From: Lachnospiraceae bacterium
GTDB lineage: Bacteria > Bacillota > Clostridia > Lachnospirales > Lachnospiraceae
Assembly (NCBI GenBank): GCA_024697065.1
Contig: JAILGE010000042.1
Location: forward strand, 1-58,645
DNA: 58,645 nt
Direction: 5' to 3'
Positions 32,304 to 42,498 of the stretch are shown one piece after another. The translations under genes were made by a program, and so were the position numbers. How positions within the stretch are numbered: position 1 is the first letter of the stretch; the number at the start of each line of letters is the position of its first letter. The notes beneath the pieces were generated by a model. It searched no databases. It had not been told where the DNA came from and saw nothing but the letters and a program-made list of their open reading frames with translations.

Positions 32304-33563
32304 ATGGGAATGACAATGACACAGAAAATTCTTGCTCATGGAGCAGGGCTTGATAAGGTAGAGGCAGGCCAGCTGATCATGAGTAAGCTTGATCTCGTAT
32401 TGGGCAATGATATCACCAGCCCTGTTGCGATCAAGGAAATGGGAAAGTTCAACAAGACAAGTGTATTTGATAAGGACAAGATCGCGCTTGTACCTGATCA
32501 TTTCGTACCTAACAAGGATATAAAGTCGGCTGAACATTGCAAATGCGTTCGTGAATTTGCAAGAAGAAATGATATCACCAATTATTTCGAGGTCGGTGAG
32601 ATGGGAATAGAACATGCGCTCCTTCCCGAGAAAGGTCTTACCGTTCCCGGTGATGTTATCATCGGTGCGGATTCACACACATGTACATACGGTGCTCTTG
32701 GCGCGTTTTCAACAGGCGTGGGATCAACGGATATGGCCGCAGGAATGGCAACCGGTGAAGCCTGGTTCAAGGTTCCCGCAGCTATCCGTTTTGTGCTTAA
32801 GGGAAAGCCTGCGAAGTGGGTCTCCGGTAAGGACATCATCCTTCATATCATCGGTATGATCGGTGTGGACGGCGCTCTTTACAAGTCAATGGAATTTGTC
32901 GGTGACGGCATACAGTATCTTTCGATGGATGACCGTTTCACTATCTCCAACATGGCAATCGAAGCCGGCGGAAAGAACGGTATCTTCCCTGTTGATGATA
33001 TTACAAAGGAATATCTCAAGGAGCATACGACGCGTGAGTGGACTGCTTATGAAGCAGATGAGGATGCTGTTTATGATGAAGAATATGTGATCGAGCTGGA
33101 CAAGCTTAAGCCTACGGTTTCTTTCCCTCATCTTCCGGAGAATACCCATACTATCGATGACTGTGGAGATATCGCCATCGACCAGGTAGTGATCGGATCC
33201 TGTACAAACGGAAGGATCGCAGATATGAGAACTGCGGCTGAGATCCTCAAGGGAAGACATATCGCAAAAGGCATGCGCTGTATCGTGATCCCTGCCACAC
33301 AGAAGATCTATATGCAGGCCATGGAGGAAGGGCTTCTTAAGATATTTATCGAGGCAGGAGCAGTAGTGAGCACACCTACCTGCGGACCGTGTCTCGGCGG
33401 ATATATGGGTATCCTTGCAGAAGGTGAGCGCTGTGTTTCCACCACCAACAGAAACTTTGTAGGACGTATGGGACATATCAAGAGTGAGATCTACCTTGCA
33501 AGCCCTGCTGTTGCTGCAGCTTCGGCTATAGCCGGCAAGATCGCATCACCTGAGGATATTTAA
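32304..33563 (+). CDS. leuC: 3-isopropylmalate dehydratase, large subunit
   Basis: Aconitase-superfamily [4Fe-4S] enzyme for isomerising 2- to 3-isopropylmalate in leucine synthesis. At 419 residues it is of the shorter (archaeal/clostridial, HacA-like) class. The cluster ligands lie in VIGSCTNGR and [23 protein letters not shown] is also present. A strong AAGGAGGCGG site precedes the ATG. The small subunit gene follows 16 nt later, supporting the call. A related substrate (citramalate or homoaconitate type) cannot be excluded. Confidence 0.93.
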   Translation: MGMTMTQKILAHGAGLDKVEAGQLIMSKLDLVLGNDITSPVAIKEMGKFNKTSVFDKDKIALVPDHFVPNKDIKSAEHCKCVREFARRNDITNYFEVGEMGIEHALLPEKGLTVPGDVIIGADSHTCTYGALGAFSTGVGSTDMAAGMATGEAWFKVPAAIRFVLKGKPAKWVSGKDIILHIIGMIGVDGALYKSMEFVGDGIQYLSMDDRFTISNMAIEAGGKNGIFPVDDITKEYLKEHTTREWTAYEADEDAVYDEEYVIELDKLKPTVSFPHLPENTHTIDDCGDIAIDQVVIGSCTNGRIADMRTAAEILKGRHIAKGMRCIVIPATQKIYMQAMEEGLLKIFIEAGAVVSTPTCGPCLGGYMGILAEGERCVSTTNRNFVGRMGHIKSEIYLASPAVAAASAIAGKIASPEDI

Positions 33564-33579
33564 GGTAAAGGAGAGAAAG

Positions 33580-34068
33580 ATGAAAGCAGAAGGAAGAGTA
33601 TTTAAATTCGGAGACAACGTTGATACAGACGTTATAATACCTGCACGTTACCTTAATTCATCAGATCCTGCAGAGCTTGCAGAGCACTGCATGGAGGATA
33701 TAGATGCAGAATTTGTAAAAAAAGTTAAGAAGGGCGATATCATCGTGGCTGATAAGAATTTCGGCTGCGGTTCATCCAGAGAGCATGCTCCCATTGCCAT
33801 CAAGGCAGCAGGAGTAAGCTGTGTCATAGCTGAAACTTTTGCAAGGATCTTTTACAGAAATGCCATCAATATCGGTCTTCCTATCCTTGAGTGTCCTGAG
33901 GCTTCAAAGGCTATCAAGGATGGTGATGAAGTAGTAGTTGACTTTGACAGTGGTGTTATTACCGACAAGACCACCGGAGAAGAGTTCAAGGGACAGCCTT
34001 TCCCTGAATTTATGCAGAAGATCATCAAGTCCGAGGGACTGATAAATTACATCAACAGCGAGAAGTAA
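33580..34068 (+). CDS. leuD: 3-isopropylmalate dehydratase, small subunit
   Basis: A 162-residue swivel domain partner of LeuC. The [17 protein letters not shown] start and [19 protein letters not shown] are diagnostic. It follows leuC closely with an AAAGGAGAG site. No leuA or leuB is in the window. Confidence 0.95.
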   Translation: MKAEGRVFKFGDNVDTDVIIPARYLNSSDPAELAEHCMEDIDAEFVKKVKKGDIIVADKNFGCGSSREHAPIAIKAAGVSCVIAETFARIFYRNAINIGLPILECPEASKAIKDGDEVVVDFDSGVITDKTTGEEFKGQPFPEFMQKIIKSEGLINYINSEK

Positions 34069-34071
34069 TAA

Positions 34072-34692
34072 ATGTACGCTTATTTTAAAGGTACTCTTGC
34101 GAAAAAAAAGCAGGGCAGCATCATCATAGAGGCGGGGGGCATCGGCTACAATATTGCCTATCCCGACGGGATGCTTGATTACATTCCTTCGGTAGGTGAT
34201 GAGACGGTCATATATACCTATACATCTGTTACACAGGATGCCATATCGTTATATGGATTCCCCACCGAAGATGCACTGGACATGTTCAGGCAGCTTATAA
34301 AAGTCAGCAATGTGGGCCCCAAGGCTGCGATGGCCATTCTGTCGGTGCTTGATCCTGATAGTGTAAGGATAGCTATCGCCACAGGTGATACAAAGGCATT
34401 GGCCAGGGCTAAGGGCGTATCCACCAAGACTGCAGAGCGTATCATAGTCGATCTTAAGAATAAGATAGAGATAGGAGATCTGGCTGTGGCTGCAGAAGCA
34501 AAGGGTGAGCTTCCGGTTGCGGATTCAATGAGCAGCAAAGCTGCGGAGGATGCTTGCGAAGCACTTACCGCTCTCGGATATGGCAGGAAAGAAGCACTCA
34601 GAGTTGTATCGAAGGCATTGCAGAAGACAGGAGAGGATGCATCTTCAGATGAGTTGCTCAAGGCAGCATTAAGGGAGCTTAAGACTCCTTAA
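34072..34692 (+). CDS. ruvA: Holliday junction branch migration protein RuvA
   Basis: A 206-residue DNA-binding subunit that holds Holliday junctions as a tetramer. The OB domain ([20 protein letters not shown]), the helix-hairpin-helix region ([34 protein letters not shown]) and the C-terminal domain that contacts RuvB ([12 protein letters not shown]) are complete. It begins 3 nt after leuD and is followed 8 nt later by ruvB. No ruvC is seen; many Firmicutes use RecU instead. Confidence 0.96.
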   Translation: MYAYFKGTLAKKKQGSIIIEAGGIGYNIAYPDGMLDYIPSVGDETVIYTYTSVTQDAISLYGFPTEDALDMFRQLIKVSNVGPKAAMAILSVLDPDSVRIAIATGDTKALARAKGVSTKTAERIIVDLKNKIEIGDLAVAAEAKGELPVADSMSSKAAEDACEALTALGYGRKEALRVVSKALQKTGEDASSDELLKAALRELKTP

Positions 34693-34700
34693 GAAATATA

Positions 34701-35714
34701 ATGAAAAGAATGATAGAAACTTCCTTTACAGAGGAAGATGAAAAAACAGAACCCACTCTGCGGCCGCAGACTTTGCAAAGCTACATAGGACAGCAGAAGA
34801 TAAAAGATAATCTGGCTGTCTATATACAGGCTGCAAAGGAAAGAAAAGAACCGTTGGATCATGCATTGTTTTACGGACCACCGGGGCTTGGCAAGACGAC
34901 TCTGGCCGGCATCATTGCAAATGAGATGGGCGTACATATGAAGGTTACCAGCGGCCCGGCTATTGAAAAACCGGGAGAGCTCGCTGCCATACTCAATAAT
35001 CTTCAGGAAGGCGATGTGCTTTTTATCGATGAGATACACAGACTCCCCAGGACAGTAGAGGAAGTGCTTTACCCTGCTATGGAGGATTTTGAGATCGATA
35101 TCATAATCGGTAAAAACGGAGAGTCGACGAGGTCTGTCAGACTTGATCTTCCGAGGTTTACTCTTATAGCGGCTACGACAAGAACGGGACTTCTGTCAGC
35201 GCCTTTGCGTGACCGTTTCGGATTGATAGAGCATCTGGAATTCTACACGGTGGATGAACTTAAGACCATCATCAGAAATTCGGCAAAGATCCTGAATGTT
35301 AAGATCGATGATGCCGGAGCTGAAGAAATGGCAAGAAGATCAAGAGGAACACCAAGACTTGCCAACAGGATGTTAAAGAGAGTAAGAGACTTCGCTCAGA
35401 TAAAGTTTGGCGGAGAGATAACGAGGGAAGCTGCTGAATATGCCCTTGATCTGATGAAGGTGGACAGGGACGGACTCGATCAGCTGGACAGGAATCTGTT
35501 GCTTACTCTGATCAATAACTTTTCAGGTGGCCCTGCGGGACTCGACACTCTGGCTGCTGCTCTCGGGGAAGATGCGGGAACCATTGAAGATGTGTGTGAA
35601 CCCTATCTGTTGCAGAACGGATATATAAACCGCACTCCCAGAGGAAGGGTGGCTTCCGAAAAAGCTTACCTTCACTTTGGACTTGATTTCGAGACAGACT
35701 CTGATTATAATTAA
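34701..35714 (+). CDS. ruvB: Holliday junction branch migration helicase RuvB
   Basis: A 337-residue AAA+ motor for branch migration with RuvA. The N-terminus contains [19 protein letters not shown]; Walker A is [10 protein letters not shown], Walker B FIDEIHRL, sensor 1 [18 protein letters not shown], and the winged helix ends with [15 protein letters not shown]. Complete and of standard length. A weak GAAATATA leader is present, so translational coupling to ruvA is likely. Confidence 0.97.
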   Translation: MKRMIETSFTEEDEKTEPTLRPQTLQSYIGQQKIKDNLAVYIQAAKERKEPLDHALFYGPPGLGKTTLAGIIANEMGVHMKVTSGPAIEKPGELAAILNNLQEGDVLFIDEIHRLPRTVEEVLYPAMEDFEIDIIIGKNGESTRSVRLDLPRFTLIAATTRTGLLSAPLRDRFGLIEHLEFYTVDELKTIIRNSAKILNVKIDDAGAEEMARRSRGTPRLANRMLKRVRDFAQIKFGGEITREAAEYALDLMKVDRDGLDQLDRNLLLTLINNFSGGPAGLDTLAAALGEDAGTIEDVCEPYLLQNGYINRTPRGRVASEKAYLHFGLDFETDSDYN

Positions 35715-35770
35715 TATTGGTTTACGTAATATTTTTATGAGACAGATTTAATCAGATAGGGAGTCTTGTC

Positions 35771-36190
35771 ATGTCGGAGAAAAAAGTTATCAAAGTCCTG
35801 ATCGCTGATAAGGTCATGACTATGAGTGGCTACGAAAGTGAAGAATATATGCAGAAGGTGGCCGCATACATAAATGACAAGATCGATGAGTATAAAGCAG
35901 TAACTTCTTTCAAAAGGGCAACACCTGATATACAGCACAGACTGCTGGAGATCAATATTGCCGATGATTATTTCAAAGCTCAGACCAGAGTGGATGAACT
36001 GGAAGAAGAGATCAAGATCAAGAATAATGAGCTTGATGATATAAAACACGACAGTGTTAACAAGGCTATGATAGCCGATGAAATGAAGAAAAAACTGGAT
36101 CAGGCGCTGAAGGATCTTCGCGAAAGCGAAAAGAAAGTTGTGGAGCTGCAAACGGAGTTAAAGGTACGTGGCGTCGGAAATAAAAGATAA
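35771..36190 (+). CDS. zapA: Cell division protein ZapA
   Basis: A 139-residue FtsZ-ring-stabilising protein. The N-terminal ZapA domain (KVLIADKVMTMSGYESEEYMQKVAAYINDKI-type pattern) is followed by a long coiled coil (about 70-135). Length is a little above Bacillus ZapA. It precedes the U32 gene, whose GTG start lies inside zapA; this order is common in Clostridia. Confidence 0.88.
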   Translation: MSEKKVIKVLIADKVMTMSGYESEEYMQKVAAYINDKIDEYKAVTSFKRATPDIQHRLLEINIADDYFKAQTRVDELEEEIKIKNNELDDIKHDSVNKAMIADEMKKKLDQALKDLRESEKKVVELQTELKVRGVGNKR

Positions 36191-38417
36191 AAAACAATCT
36201 GATCATATAAGCAGCCGCCGCGAGGGGCTGCTTTTTTTACCGGAGCTGTTATCACCTGCGGGAGACTATGAAACAGCTGTCGGTGCGCTTAATGCGGGCG
36301 CGGATGCGGTTTATCTCGGGGCATCTGCTTTTTCTGCACGCGCATATGCGAAGAATCTTGATACGGAAGAGATTGCGGAGATAATCCGTTATGCACATCT
36401 TTTCGGAAAAAAAATCTATCTGACCGCCAATATCCTCATGCGGAATTCTGAGCTTAAGGATCTTCTCGCCATCACAGACAGACTATATGAAGCAGGCCTC
36501 GACGGATGTATCATCCAGGATCTGGGCGTGCTTTCTCTTTTTCATGAGAGATATCCGAAAATGGAAATGCATGCAAGTACCCAGATGTCTGTATTGTCGG
36601 CTGCCGGTGTAAGGAAACTGAAAAAATACGGCGTTACGAGAGTGGTACCGGGCAGAGAGCTTTCGCTTGATGAAGTCATTGCGATCAAAGCGGAAGGTAT
36701 CCAGGCAGAGTGTTTTATTCACGGTGCCATGTGCTATGCATATTCGGGCAGATGCCTGATGAGCTCGCTGGCAGGAGGAAGGAGCGGCAACAGAGGAAGA
36801 TGTGCCGGACCCTGCAGACAGTTCTACAGATGTTCAGGGGGTGATGAAGGTTATATCATCAGCATGAAAGATATGTGTTCCGTGAAAGCCATTCCCGCAC
36901 TGATCGATGCAGGTGTGGATTCGTTCAAGATTGAGGGACGCATGAAAGATGCTGCCTACAGCGCAGGTGTAACAGCAGTTTACAGGCATGTGATAGATGA
37001 TTATATAAAGACCGGAAAATTCATTTTATCCAAAGAAGATGAGTATTCTTTAAAAACTCTGTATATCAGAAGTGAGGTGCAGGACGGATATTACTTCAAG
37101 CATAACGGGAAGGATATGATTTCGGTTGATTCACCTGCATATGTTAAAGTTCCGGATGAATTAAAAAGTTCCGTAAGGGATAAATATTTGTCCGGAAAAA
37201 TGAAGATCCCTGTCAGGGCGAAGATAACAGTTAAAAAGGATGAGGATCTTAAACTCGAATTAACTTCCGGAAATATATGTGTTTCCAAAACAGGAGACAG
37301 AGTAAACGCGGCAACGGCAAGACCTTTGTCTGATGATGTGATAAAAGATAAGATCTGTATGACAGGTGCTACGGACTATGAGATCAAAGAGCTGATCATA
37401 GATAATGACGGCGGCAGTTTTGTCCCGATGGGTGCGCTTAAGAAGATAAGAAGGGACGCATTTGATGAACTTGCAGCCTGTGCCGGATCAGGAATAAGAG
37501 AAGCCAGAGTAATAGAGACTGACGCGGAAGATGTGCCGGCATTCATCGACGGAATATCAAAAAAAGCAAAAAGAGATACAAAAGAAAAAAGATCGGAAGA
37601 GATGATCTGGTATGCAGGCATCAGTGATATGGCGCAGCTTTCCGAAGTGCTCAGGGCAGATCAGATCAGGTCGGTGATTGTTCCGATGGATCTGTTAACT
37701 GACAGCAGTATAGGTGTTAAGAAAGCGACGGATATCCGAAATGCGGGGAAAGATCTCTTTATACGGCTTCCGGATATAGTAAGACAAAAAGATCTTGAGC
37801 GCATAAGAAAGAAACTTAAGAATACTGTAGAGTGTTATGCACCGGATGGAGTATATGTTGACAGTTATGATGCATTGGGTCTGGCTTGTGAATTCTTCGA
37901 TAAAGACAGGATCCATGCGGATATGCATTTATACGCATTTAATTCCTGTTCGATAAGGGAGCTGCTTACTGAAGCAGGATCATATACGGTCGATGTGGAA
38001 TCCAATATCCATGATATACGTGAGAAGACTCAGCCTGATAAAGCCGAGCTTATCACTTATGGGTTTATTCCCGTGATGTATTCTGCGGGATGCGTGATCA
38101 AAACAGCAAAAAACGGATGCGATAAGAATGAGGGTAAAACCTGTATAAGTGATGAAAAGGGACACAGATTTTCCGTGTTACCTGTTCATGAATATTGTTA
38201 CAACATAATCTATAATTGTGTACCAACATCATTGCATACTGTGCTTGATGAAGTCGGAAACGCAGGTATAGCAAAAGTTTTCAGACTTGAATTCACTATG
38301 GAAAGCGCAGGTGATACCGGCAGGATACTTAAGTATTACTGTGGGGGAGCATCGGGGGATGCACCGGATTGTCTGAAACAGTATACCAACGGACATCTTT
38401 TCAGAGGTGCCATGTAA
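36168..38417 (+). CDS. U32-family protein (peptidase-like, RNA hydroxylation type)
   Basis: A 749-residue protein of the U32 family with a C-terminal DUF3656-type extension. Characterised relatives (RlhA, TrhP) hydroxylate rRNA or tRNA rather than degrade protein. LPELLSPAGDYETAVGALNAG and the cysteine-rich CFIHGAMCYAYSGRC...GRCAGPCRQ block, a likely [4Fe-4S] site, are clear. The start is GTG 36168, overlapping zapA by 23 nt with AAAGG upstream; no better start is visible before the conserved region. Precise substrate is unknown. Confidence 0.85.
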   Translation: MASEIKDKKQSDHISSRREGLLFLPELLSPAGDYETAVGALNAGADAVYLGASAFSARAYAKNLDTEEIAEIIRYAHLFGKKIYLTANILMRNSELKDLLAITDRLYEAGLDGCIIQDLGVLSLFHERYPKMEMHASTQMSVLSAAGVRKLKKYGVTRVVPGRELSLDEVIAIKAEGIQAECFIHGAMCYAYSGRCLMSSLAGGRSGNRGRCAGPCRQFYRCSGGDEGYIISMKDMCSVKAIPALIDAGVDSFKIEGRMKDAAYSAGVTAVYRHVIDDYIKTGKFILSKEDEYSLKTLYIRSEVQDGYYFKHNGKDMISVDSPAYVKVPDELKSSVRDKYLSGKMKIPVRAKITVKKDEDLKLELTSGNICVSKTGDRVNAATARPLSDDVIKDKICMTGATDYEIKELIIDNDGGSFVPMGALKKIRRDAFDELAACAGSGIREARVIETDAEDVPAFIDGISKKAKRDTKEKRSEEMIWYAGISDMAQLSEVLRADQIRSVIVPMDLLTDSSIGVKKATDIRNAGKDLFIRLPDIVRQKDLERIRKKLKNTVECYAPDGVYVDSYDALGLACEFFDKDRIHADMHLYAFNSCSIRELLTEAGSYTVDVESNIHDIREKTQPDKAELITYGFIPVMYSAGCVIKTAKNGCDKNEGKTCISDEKGHRFSVLPVHEYCYNIIYNCVPTSLHTVLDEVGNAGIAKVFRLEFTMESAGDTGRILKYYCGGASGDAPDCLKQYTNGHLFRGAM

Positions 38418-38426
38418 GGATAATAT

Positions 38427-40583
38427 ATGGTTTTATTTTTGATCGAAACAGGGAAATATATAAATATCGTTCTGGCAGGACTCTACTGCCTGTTTTCTTA
38501 TATTTCACTTGGAAGAAAAGATGAAGATGGCAGAAACGGTGTTTTTCATATACTTGAATTCATCACATTATTGCTTTTTATAAGCGGTGTGACTGACCTG
38601 GCTCTTGCATATTCCTATGCAGGTGATGAAGTTGCCATGCGTAATGTGATATTGCTGGGTGCGGCAGAAGCAGCGGGGATGTTTGCATTTGCAAGATTAA
38701 TGTACCATTTTTATCCGGAGATGAACCGTCTGCTTTTTGCGGATATGGAATTCATGCTCTGTATCGGATTTGTTGTACTCATGCGTCTGAATTACAGGCA
38801 TGCACTGCGTCAGTATGTCATTATAGCAGCAGGTCTTGTGATCTCGATGTTCATTCCCATGCTGATCCACAGATTAAAGCTTATTAAGAAAATGGGATGG
38901 ATATGCGGCGCTGCAGGCGGGGCGGCATTGCTGATAGTCTATATTCACGGAAGCATAACCAACGGCGCCAAGCTTTCCATGAAGATCTTCGGCCTGACAT
39001 TTCAGCCGTCTGAGATCATTAAAATACTGTTTGCTTTCTTTATCGCCGGTATTCTGTATAAGTCTGCGGGCTTTGTAAAGATCGCTATCGCGGCAGCCAG
39101 TGCATCGGTCCTGATAATCATCCTCACGATATCGAGAGATCTGGGAATGGCGCTTATCTATTCAGTGATGCTTATCGCGATGATATATATGGCCAGCGGC
39201 AGGATCAGATATGTATTTATAGGTGCCGGAGCGGGAGCAGCTGCAGCTACGGCAGCATACAGACTGTTCTCACATGTTCGCGTCAGATTTAATGTCTGGA
39301 GGGATCCATGGACAGATATTGATAATACTGGCTATCAGCTGACTCAGTCATTATTTGCCATCGGTACGGGTAACTGGTTCGGCCTGGGCATAGGTCGGGG
39401 CAAGCCGACTACGATCCCGGATGTGGAGGATGATTTTATTTTCTCAGCCATCGCTGAGGAGTCAGGGCTGATATTCGGCATCATCCTTATACTGGTATGT
39501 CTCAATCTACTGATCGCCATGCTGCTCATGGTGGGAAGGGTAAAAGACAGGTTCTTCAGGATAGCGGGAATGGGAATGGCTGTCTGTTACGGTATTCAGA
39601 CTGTTCTTACCATAGGCGGCGGCACGATGTTAATACCGCTTACAGGTGTGACCCTCCCTCTGGTAAGTAATGGCGGAAGCTCTGCCATGGCGACATTGCT
39701 TTTGTTTGCAGTGCTGCAGGGAATAAGTCTTATCAGAATGGATGAGATCTATGATGGCGTGTCCGCAGAATCCGAGGATACACCATTGAATAATGATAAA
39801 ACCGAAAGCAAAAAGGAAAACAAAGCTGCACATAAAAAAGAAAAGCCTGTTAAGGAAAAAAAGAATAAGAAAGAGCAGGGGGATGGCAGACGAAGAGCAG
39901 GGAAGAACGAGATTAATGAATCAGCCCAAAGGGCTTCGAAAAATAATGATGCCAAAAATATCGCGGCTGCAGGAGCGTTGGAAGTGGCGGCTTCGGCAGC
40001 TGAAGTAACTGCAGCAGAAGAAGCTGTGGATGAAGTTATGGAAGAAACCATGGTTGAAGCGATGGGAACTGCGACAGGGGCATTTGCGACTTCAGCAGAT
40101 GAAACCGGCTTCAGCGGTGATATCGAATCTGACGCCGGGGATCCTGTTGGGGATGAAGAGTACGACGAGGAAGACTTCAACGAAGAAGACTTCGACGACG
40201 AGGCTGCAGAATACTCCGACGGTGAAGACGAGAAGTATGACGAAAAAGACATCGATGAAGAATACGACGATGATGAGGAGGAGTATGCTGAGGAAGACAT
40301 CGACGGGGAAGATTCCGATGACGACGATGACGAATACTTCGGCGATGAAGACGAAGAGTATGACGAGGAAGACATCGACGACGACGAATACTCTGACGAT
40401 GAAGACGAAGAGTATGCTGAGGAAGACATCGACAATGACGAATATTCCTGCGATGAAGATGATGAGTACGACGGTGAGGACCTCGATAGTGAAGATGATA
40501 TAGAGTATGATGAAAAATCTGCAACGGTTTTTCCTGATGAAGACTACGCGGATGAGATCATAGACGATGATAAGAAGTTTTGA
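38427..40583 (+). CDS. SEDS-family glycosyltransferase (FtsW/RodA-like) with long acidic C-terminal tail
   Basis: A 718-residue protein. The first ~440 residues are a SEDS peptidoglycan polymerase with about 10-12 helices: FGLTFQPSEIIKI, DPWTDIDNTGYQLTQSLFAI and LPLVSNGGSSAMATLLL are the family motifs. The remainder is unusual: a Lys-rich stretch (about 460-500), an Ala/Glu stretch, then about 150 residues dominated by Asp, Glu and Tyr, with imperfect repeats. The PBP gene 22 nt downstream is its probable transpeptidase partner. Whether it serves elongation or division cannot be decided from sequence. Confidence 0.88.
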   Translation: MVLFLIETGKYINIVLAGLYCLFSYISLGRKDEDGRNGVFHILEFITLLLFISGVTDLALAYSYAGDEVAMRNVILLGAAEAAGMFAFARLMYHFYPEMNRLLFADMEFMLCIGFVVLMRLNYRHALRQYVIIAAGLVISMFIPMLIHRLKLIKKMGWICGAAGGAALLIVYIHGSITNGAKLSMKIFGLTFQPSEIIKILFAFFIAGILYKSAGFVKIAIAAASASVLIIILTISRDLGMALIYSVMLIAMIYMASGRIRYVFIGAGAGAAAATAAYRLFSHVRVRFNVWRDPWTDIDNTGYQLTQSLFAIGTGNWFGLGIGRGKPTTIPDVEDDFIFSAIAEESGLIFGIILILVCLNLLIAMLLMVGRVKDRFFRIAGMGMAVCYGIQTVLTIGGGTMLIPLTGVTLPLVSNGGSSAMATLLLFAVLQGISLIRMDEIYDGVSAESEDTPLNNDKTESKKENKAAHKKEKPVKEKKNKKEQGDGRRRAGKNEINESAQRASKNNDAKNIAAAGALEVAASAAEVTAAEEAVDEVMEETMVEAMGTATGAFATSADETGFSGDIESDAGDPVGDEEYDEEDFNEEDFDDEAAEYSDGEDEKYDEKDIDEEYDDDEEEYAEEDIDGEDSDDDDDEYFGDEDEEYDEEDIDDDEYSDDEDEEYAEEDIDNDEYSCDEDDEYDGEDLDSEDDIEYDEKSATVFPDEDYADEIIDDDKKF
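40140..40575 (+). repeat. Low-complexity acidic repeat region in the SEDS gene
   Basis: Imperfect tandem units of roughly 50-60 bp encode blocks such as DEDEEYDEEDIDDDEYS. On the opposite strand this yields spurious long Ser- or Arg/His-rich open frames, which are not genes. Confidence 0.75.
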
Positions 40584-40605
40584 ATCGGAGATTTAATGGA
40601 TTATC

Positions 40606-42057
40606 ATGGGTAAAGATTCAAAGAAAAAGACAAACAGGGAAAAGAAGAATGATCCGGGGATGGCTGTGGCATTGACCACTGTGATCCTTTTTTCAGTTAC
40701 CTTTATTGCGATGATAATTAATGTCTTTTTATTCCAATCAAAAGACAGAAATGTTGTATATACCAATTCCTACAATCATGAACGCATGGATATCATCAAG
40801 AATATGATCAGCAGAGGAACCATATATGCGGCAGACGGAAGTGTTCTGGCCAGGTCAGTTGAAGATGATGAAGGAAATGAGAAAAGAGAATATCCTTACG
40901 GTGAGATATTCGCTCATCCTGTGGGATTTTGTCAGAAGGGTGTAATGGGACTTGAAAGAGATATGCAGCCTTATCTTATGAGTACCGGGATCGGTATACC
41001 TGAGCAGCTTGGAAATGCCATGGATGATAAGAAGAATCCGGGGAATGATGTTTATACCACTTTGGAGCCTAAGATTCAGGAAGCGGCATTTAAGAGTCTG
41101 GGTGATAAGAAAGGTGCGATAATCGTCACTGAGGTAAAGACCGGCAGGATACTTGCGATGGCATCTACACCCTGCTTTGATCCCAATGAGATCGAAGAAA
41201 ACTGGGATGCGGTTTCCAAGGATGCGGAAAACAGTCCGTTGCTCAATCGTGCTTCCCAGGGATTATATCCTCCGGGATCTACTTTTAAGATACTTACGGC
41301 TGCGGAATATATAAGAGAGCATCCGAAGGACTGGGAGGATTATGCATTTAAGTGCACGGGAAAATTTACTTATGGAGACGAGTCAGTAAACTGTTTTCAC
41401 GGAAACATACACGGAGACGTGGATCTCAGGACAGCATTTGCAAAATCCTGTAACAGCTCGTTTGCAAATATAGGAACTGAGCTTGATCGAAAGAAATTTT
41501 CCAAAATGCTTGAAGACATGAATTTTAACGAAAAGCTTCCGGTTGAGTTCGAATCATCTGTAAGCAGGATACTCTGGGATGAGGATATGACTGACAAGGA
41601 AATGCTTCAGACCTCTATAGGTCAGTCAATAACCATGATGAGCCCGCTTCACCTGAATATGATAACTCAGGCTGTAGCAAATGATGGAGAAATGCTTTGC
41701 CCATATCTGACGGAAAAGGTTGAAGCGGCTAACGGACAGATGATAGCAAGCTATAAGGTAACCGGCCTTGGAAATGTGATGACGAAGAGTGAGGCGGAGG
41801 TCTTACAGGATCTTATGAGAGAAGTGGTGGTTTCCGGAACGGGCGATGACCTTAATGGCAAACCATATACTGTTGCAGGAAAGACAGGATCTGCGGAAAT
41901 ATCAGACAGCAGCACTTTGAGTCATGCATGGTTTACGGGATATGCTCCTGCGGAAGATCCGGAAGTTGTTATCACTGTGATCATCGAAAAGGGAGGCTCC
42001 GGCGGAGCTGTTGCGGCGCCCGTGGCAGGAGAAGTATTGGATGCATATTTTGACTGA
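40606..42057 (+). CDS. Class B penicillin-binding protein (transpeptidase)
   Basis: A 483-residue PBP with a short basic cytosolic tail, one transmembrane helix (about 22-46) and an extracellular transpeptidase domain. The three motifs are STFK (Ser225), SCN (Ser281-Asn283) and KTG (Lys426). It is short relative to FtsI and resembles the PbpA/PBP2-like partners encoded next to SEDS proteins (as with FtsW/RodA in Actinobacteria and Clostridia). Located 22 nt after the SEDS gene. Confidence 0.92.
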   Translation: MGKDSKKKTNREKKNDPGMAVALTTVILFSVTFIAMIINVFLFQSKDRNVVYTNSYNHERMDIIKNMISRGTIYAADGSVLARSVEDDEGNEKREYPYGEIFAHPVGFCQKGVMGLERDMQPYLMSTGIGIPEQLGNAMDDKKNPGNDVYTTLEPKIQEAAFKSLGDKKGAIIVTEVKTGRILAMASTPCFDPNEIEENWDAVSKDAENSPLLNRASQGLYPPGSTFKILTAAEYIREHPKDWEDYAFKCTGKFTYGDESVNCFHGNIHGDVDLRTAFAKSCNSSFANIGTELDRKKFSKMLEDMNFNEKLPVEFESSVSRILWDEDMTDKEMLQTSIGQSITMMSPLHLNMITQAVANDGEMLCPYLTEKVEAANGQMIASYKVTGLGNVMTKSEAEVLQDLMREVVVSGTGDDLNGKPYTVAGKTGSAEISDSSTLSHAWFTGYAPAEDPEVVITVIIEKGGSGGAVAAPVAGEVLDAYFD

Positions 42058-42072
42058 TAATGGAGTACGATC

Positions 42073-42495
42073 ATGAATGATAAGAAGCCTGCAATATTCA
42101 GTGTATGGAAGCTGATAGGACTGTTGATCGCCTTTGCGGCTCTTGGTTATAAGGTCTGTTATACTGTGGCTAATTATGATTCTATAGCAAAATGGTGGGC
42201 CGGAACTATCTTCATATTCTTTGCAGCTTACTTAACAAGTATCGCCACAGCCGTTAATTCTTTTACAAGAGGAATGATCACGATGATCACCTCGGCGGTG
42301 ATGATATTTATTTCGTTGATAATGTTATCACTGGATGTATTATGTTTTTTGGGATTTGCCGCAAGTCTTGAAGATGCGACATTGACTGAGAGAGGGATAT
42401 TCCCGGTAGTCAATCTTTTGAATATCCTGGCAAGCATATTTGATCTGATCGGATTCCTTTTTATCCGGCACAGAGAAAAAAACAGGAAGGGCTGA
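42073..42495 (+). CDS. Small membrane protein, function unknown
   Basis: A 140-residue protein with four predicted transmembrane helices (about 12-28, 36-56, 65-90, 110-130) and a basic C-terminus (RHREKNRKG). No family recognised. It lies 15 nt after the PBP gene and 3 nt before cobI, with a TGGAG site, so it is part of the operon. Confidence 0.7.
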   Translation: MNDKKPAIFSVWKLIGLLIAFAALGYKVCYTVANYDSIAKWWAGTIFIFFAAYLTSIATAVNSFTRGMITMITSAVMIFISLIMLSLDVLCFLGFAASLEDATLTERGIFPVVNLLNILASIFDLIGFLFIRHREKNRKG

Positions 42496-42498
42496 GAT

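Noticed and set aside
31662-32615. Minus-strand frame across the M3 repeat and leuC start
   Set aside because: It results from the tandem repeats and spans two solid plus-strand genes and their junction.
39749-40435. Long Ser-rich frame on the minus strand (and an Arg/His-rich one beside it)
   Set aside because: These are mirror images of the GAA/GAC-rich acidic tail of the SEDS gene; no start signals and no family resemblance.
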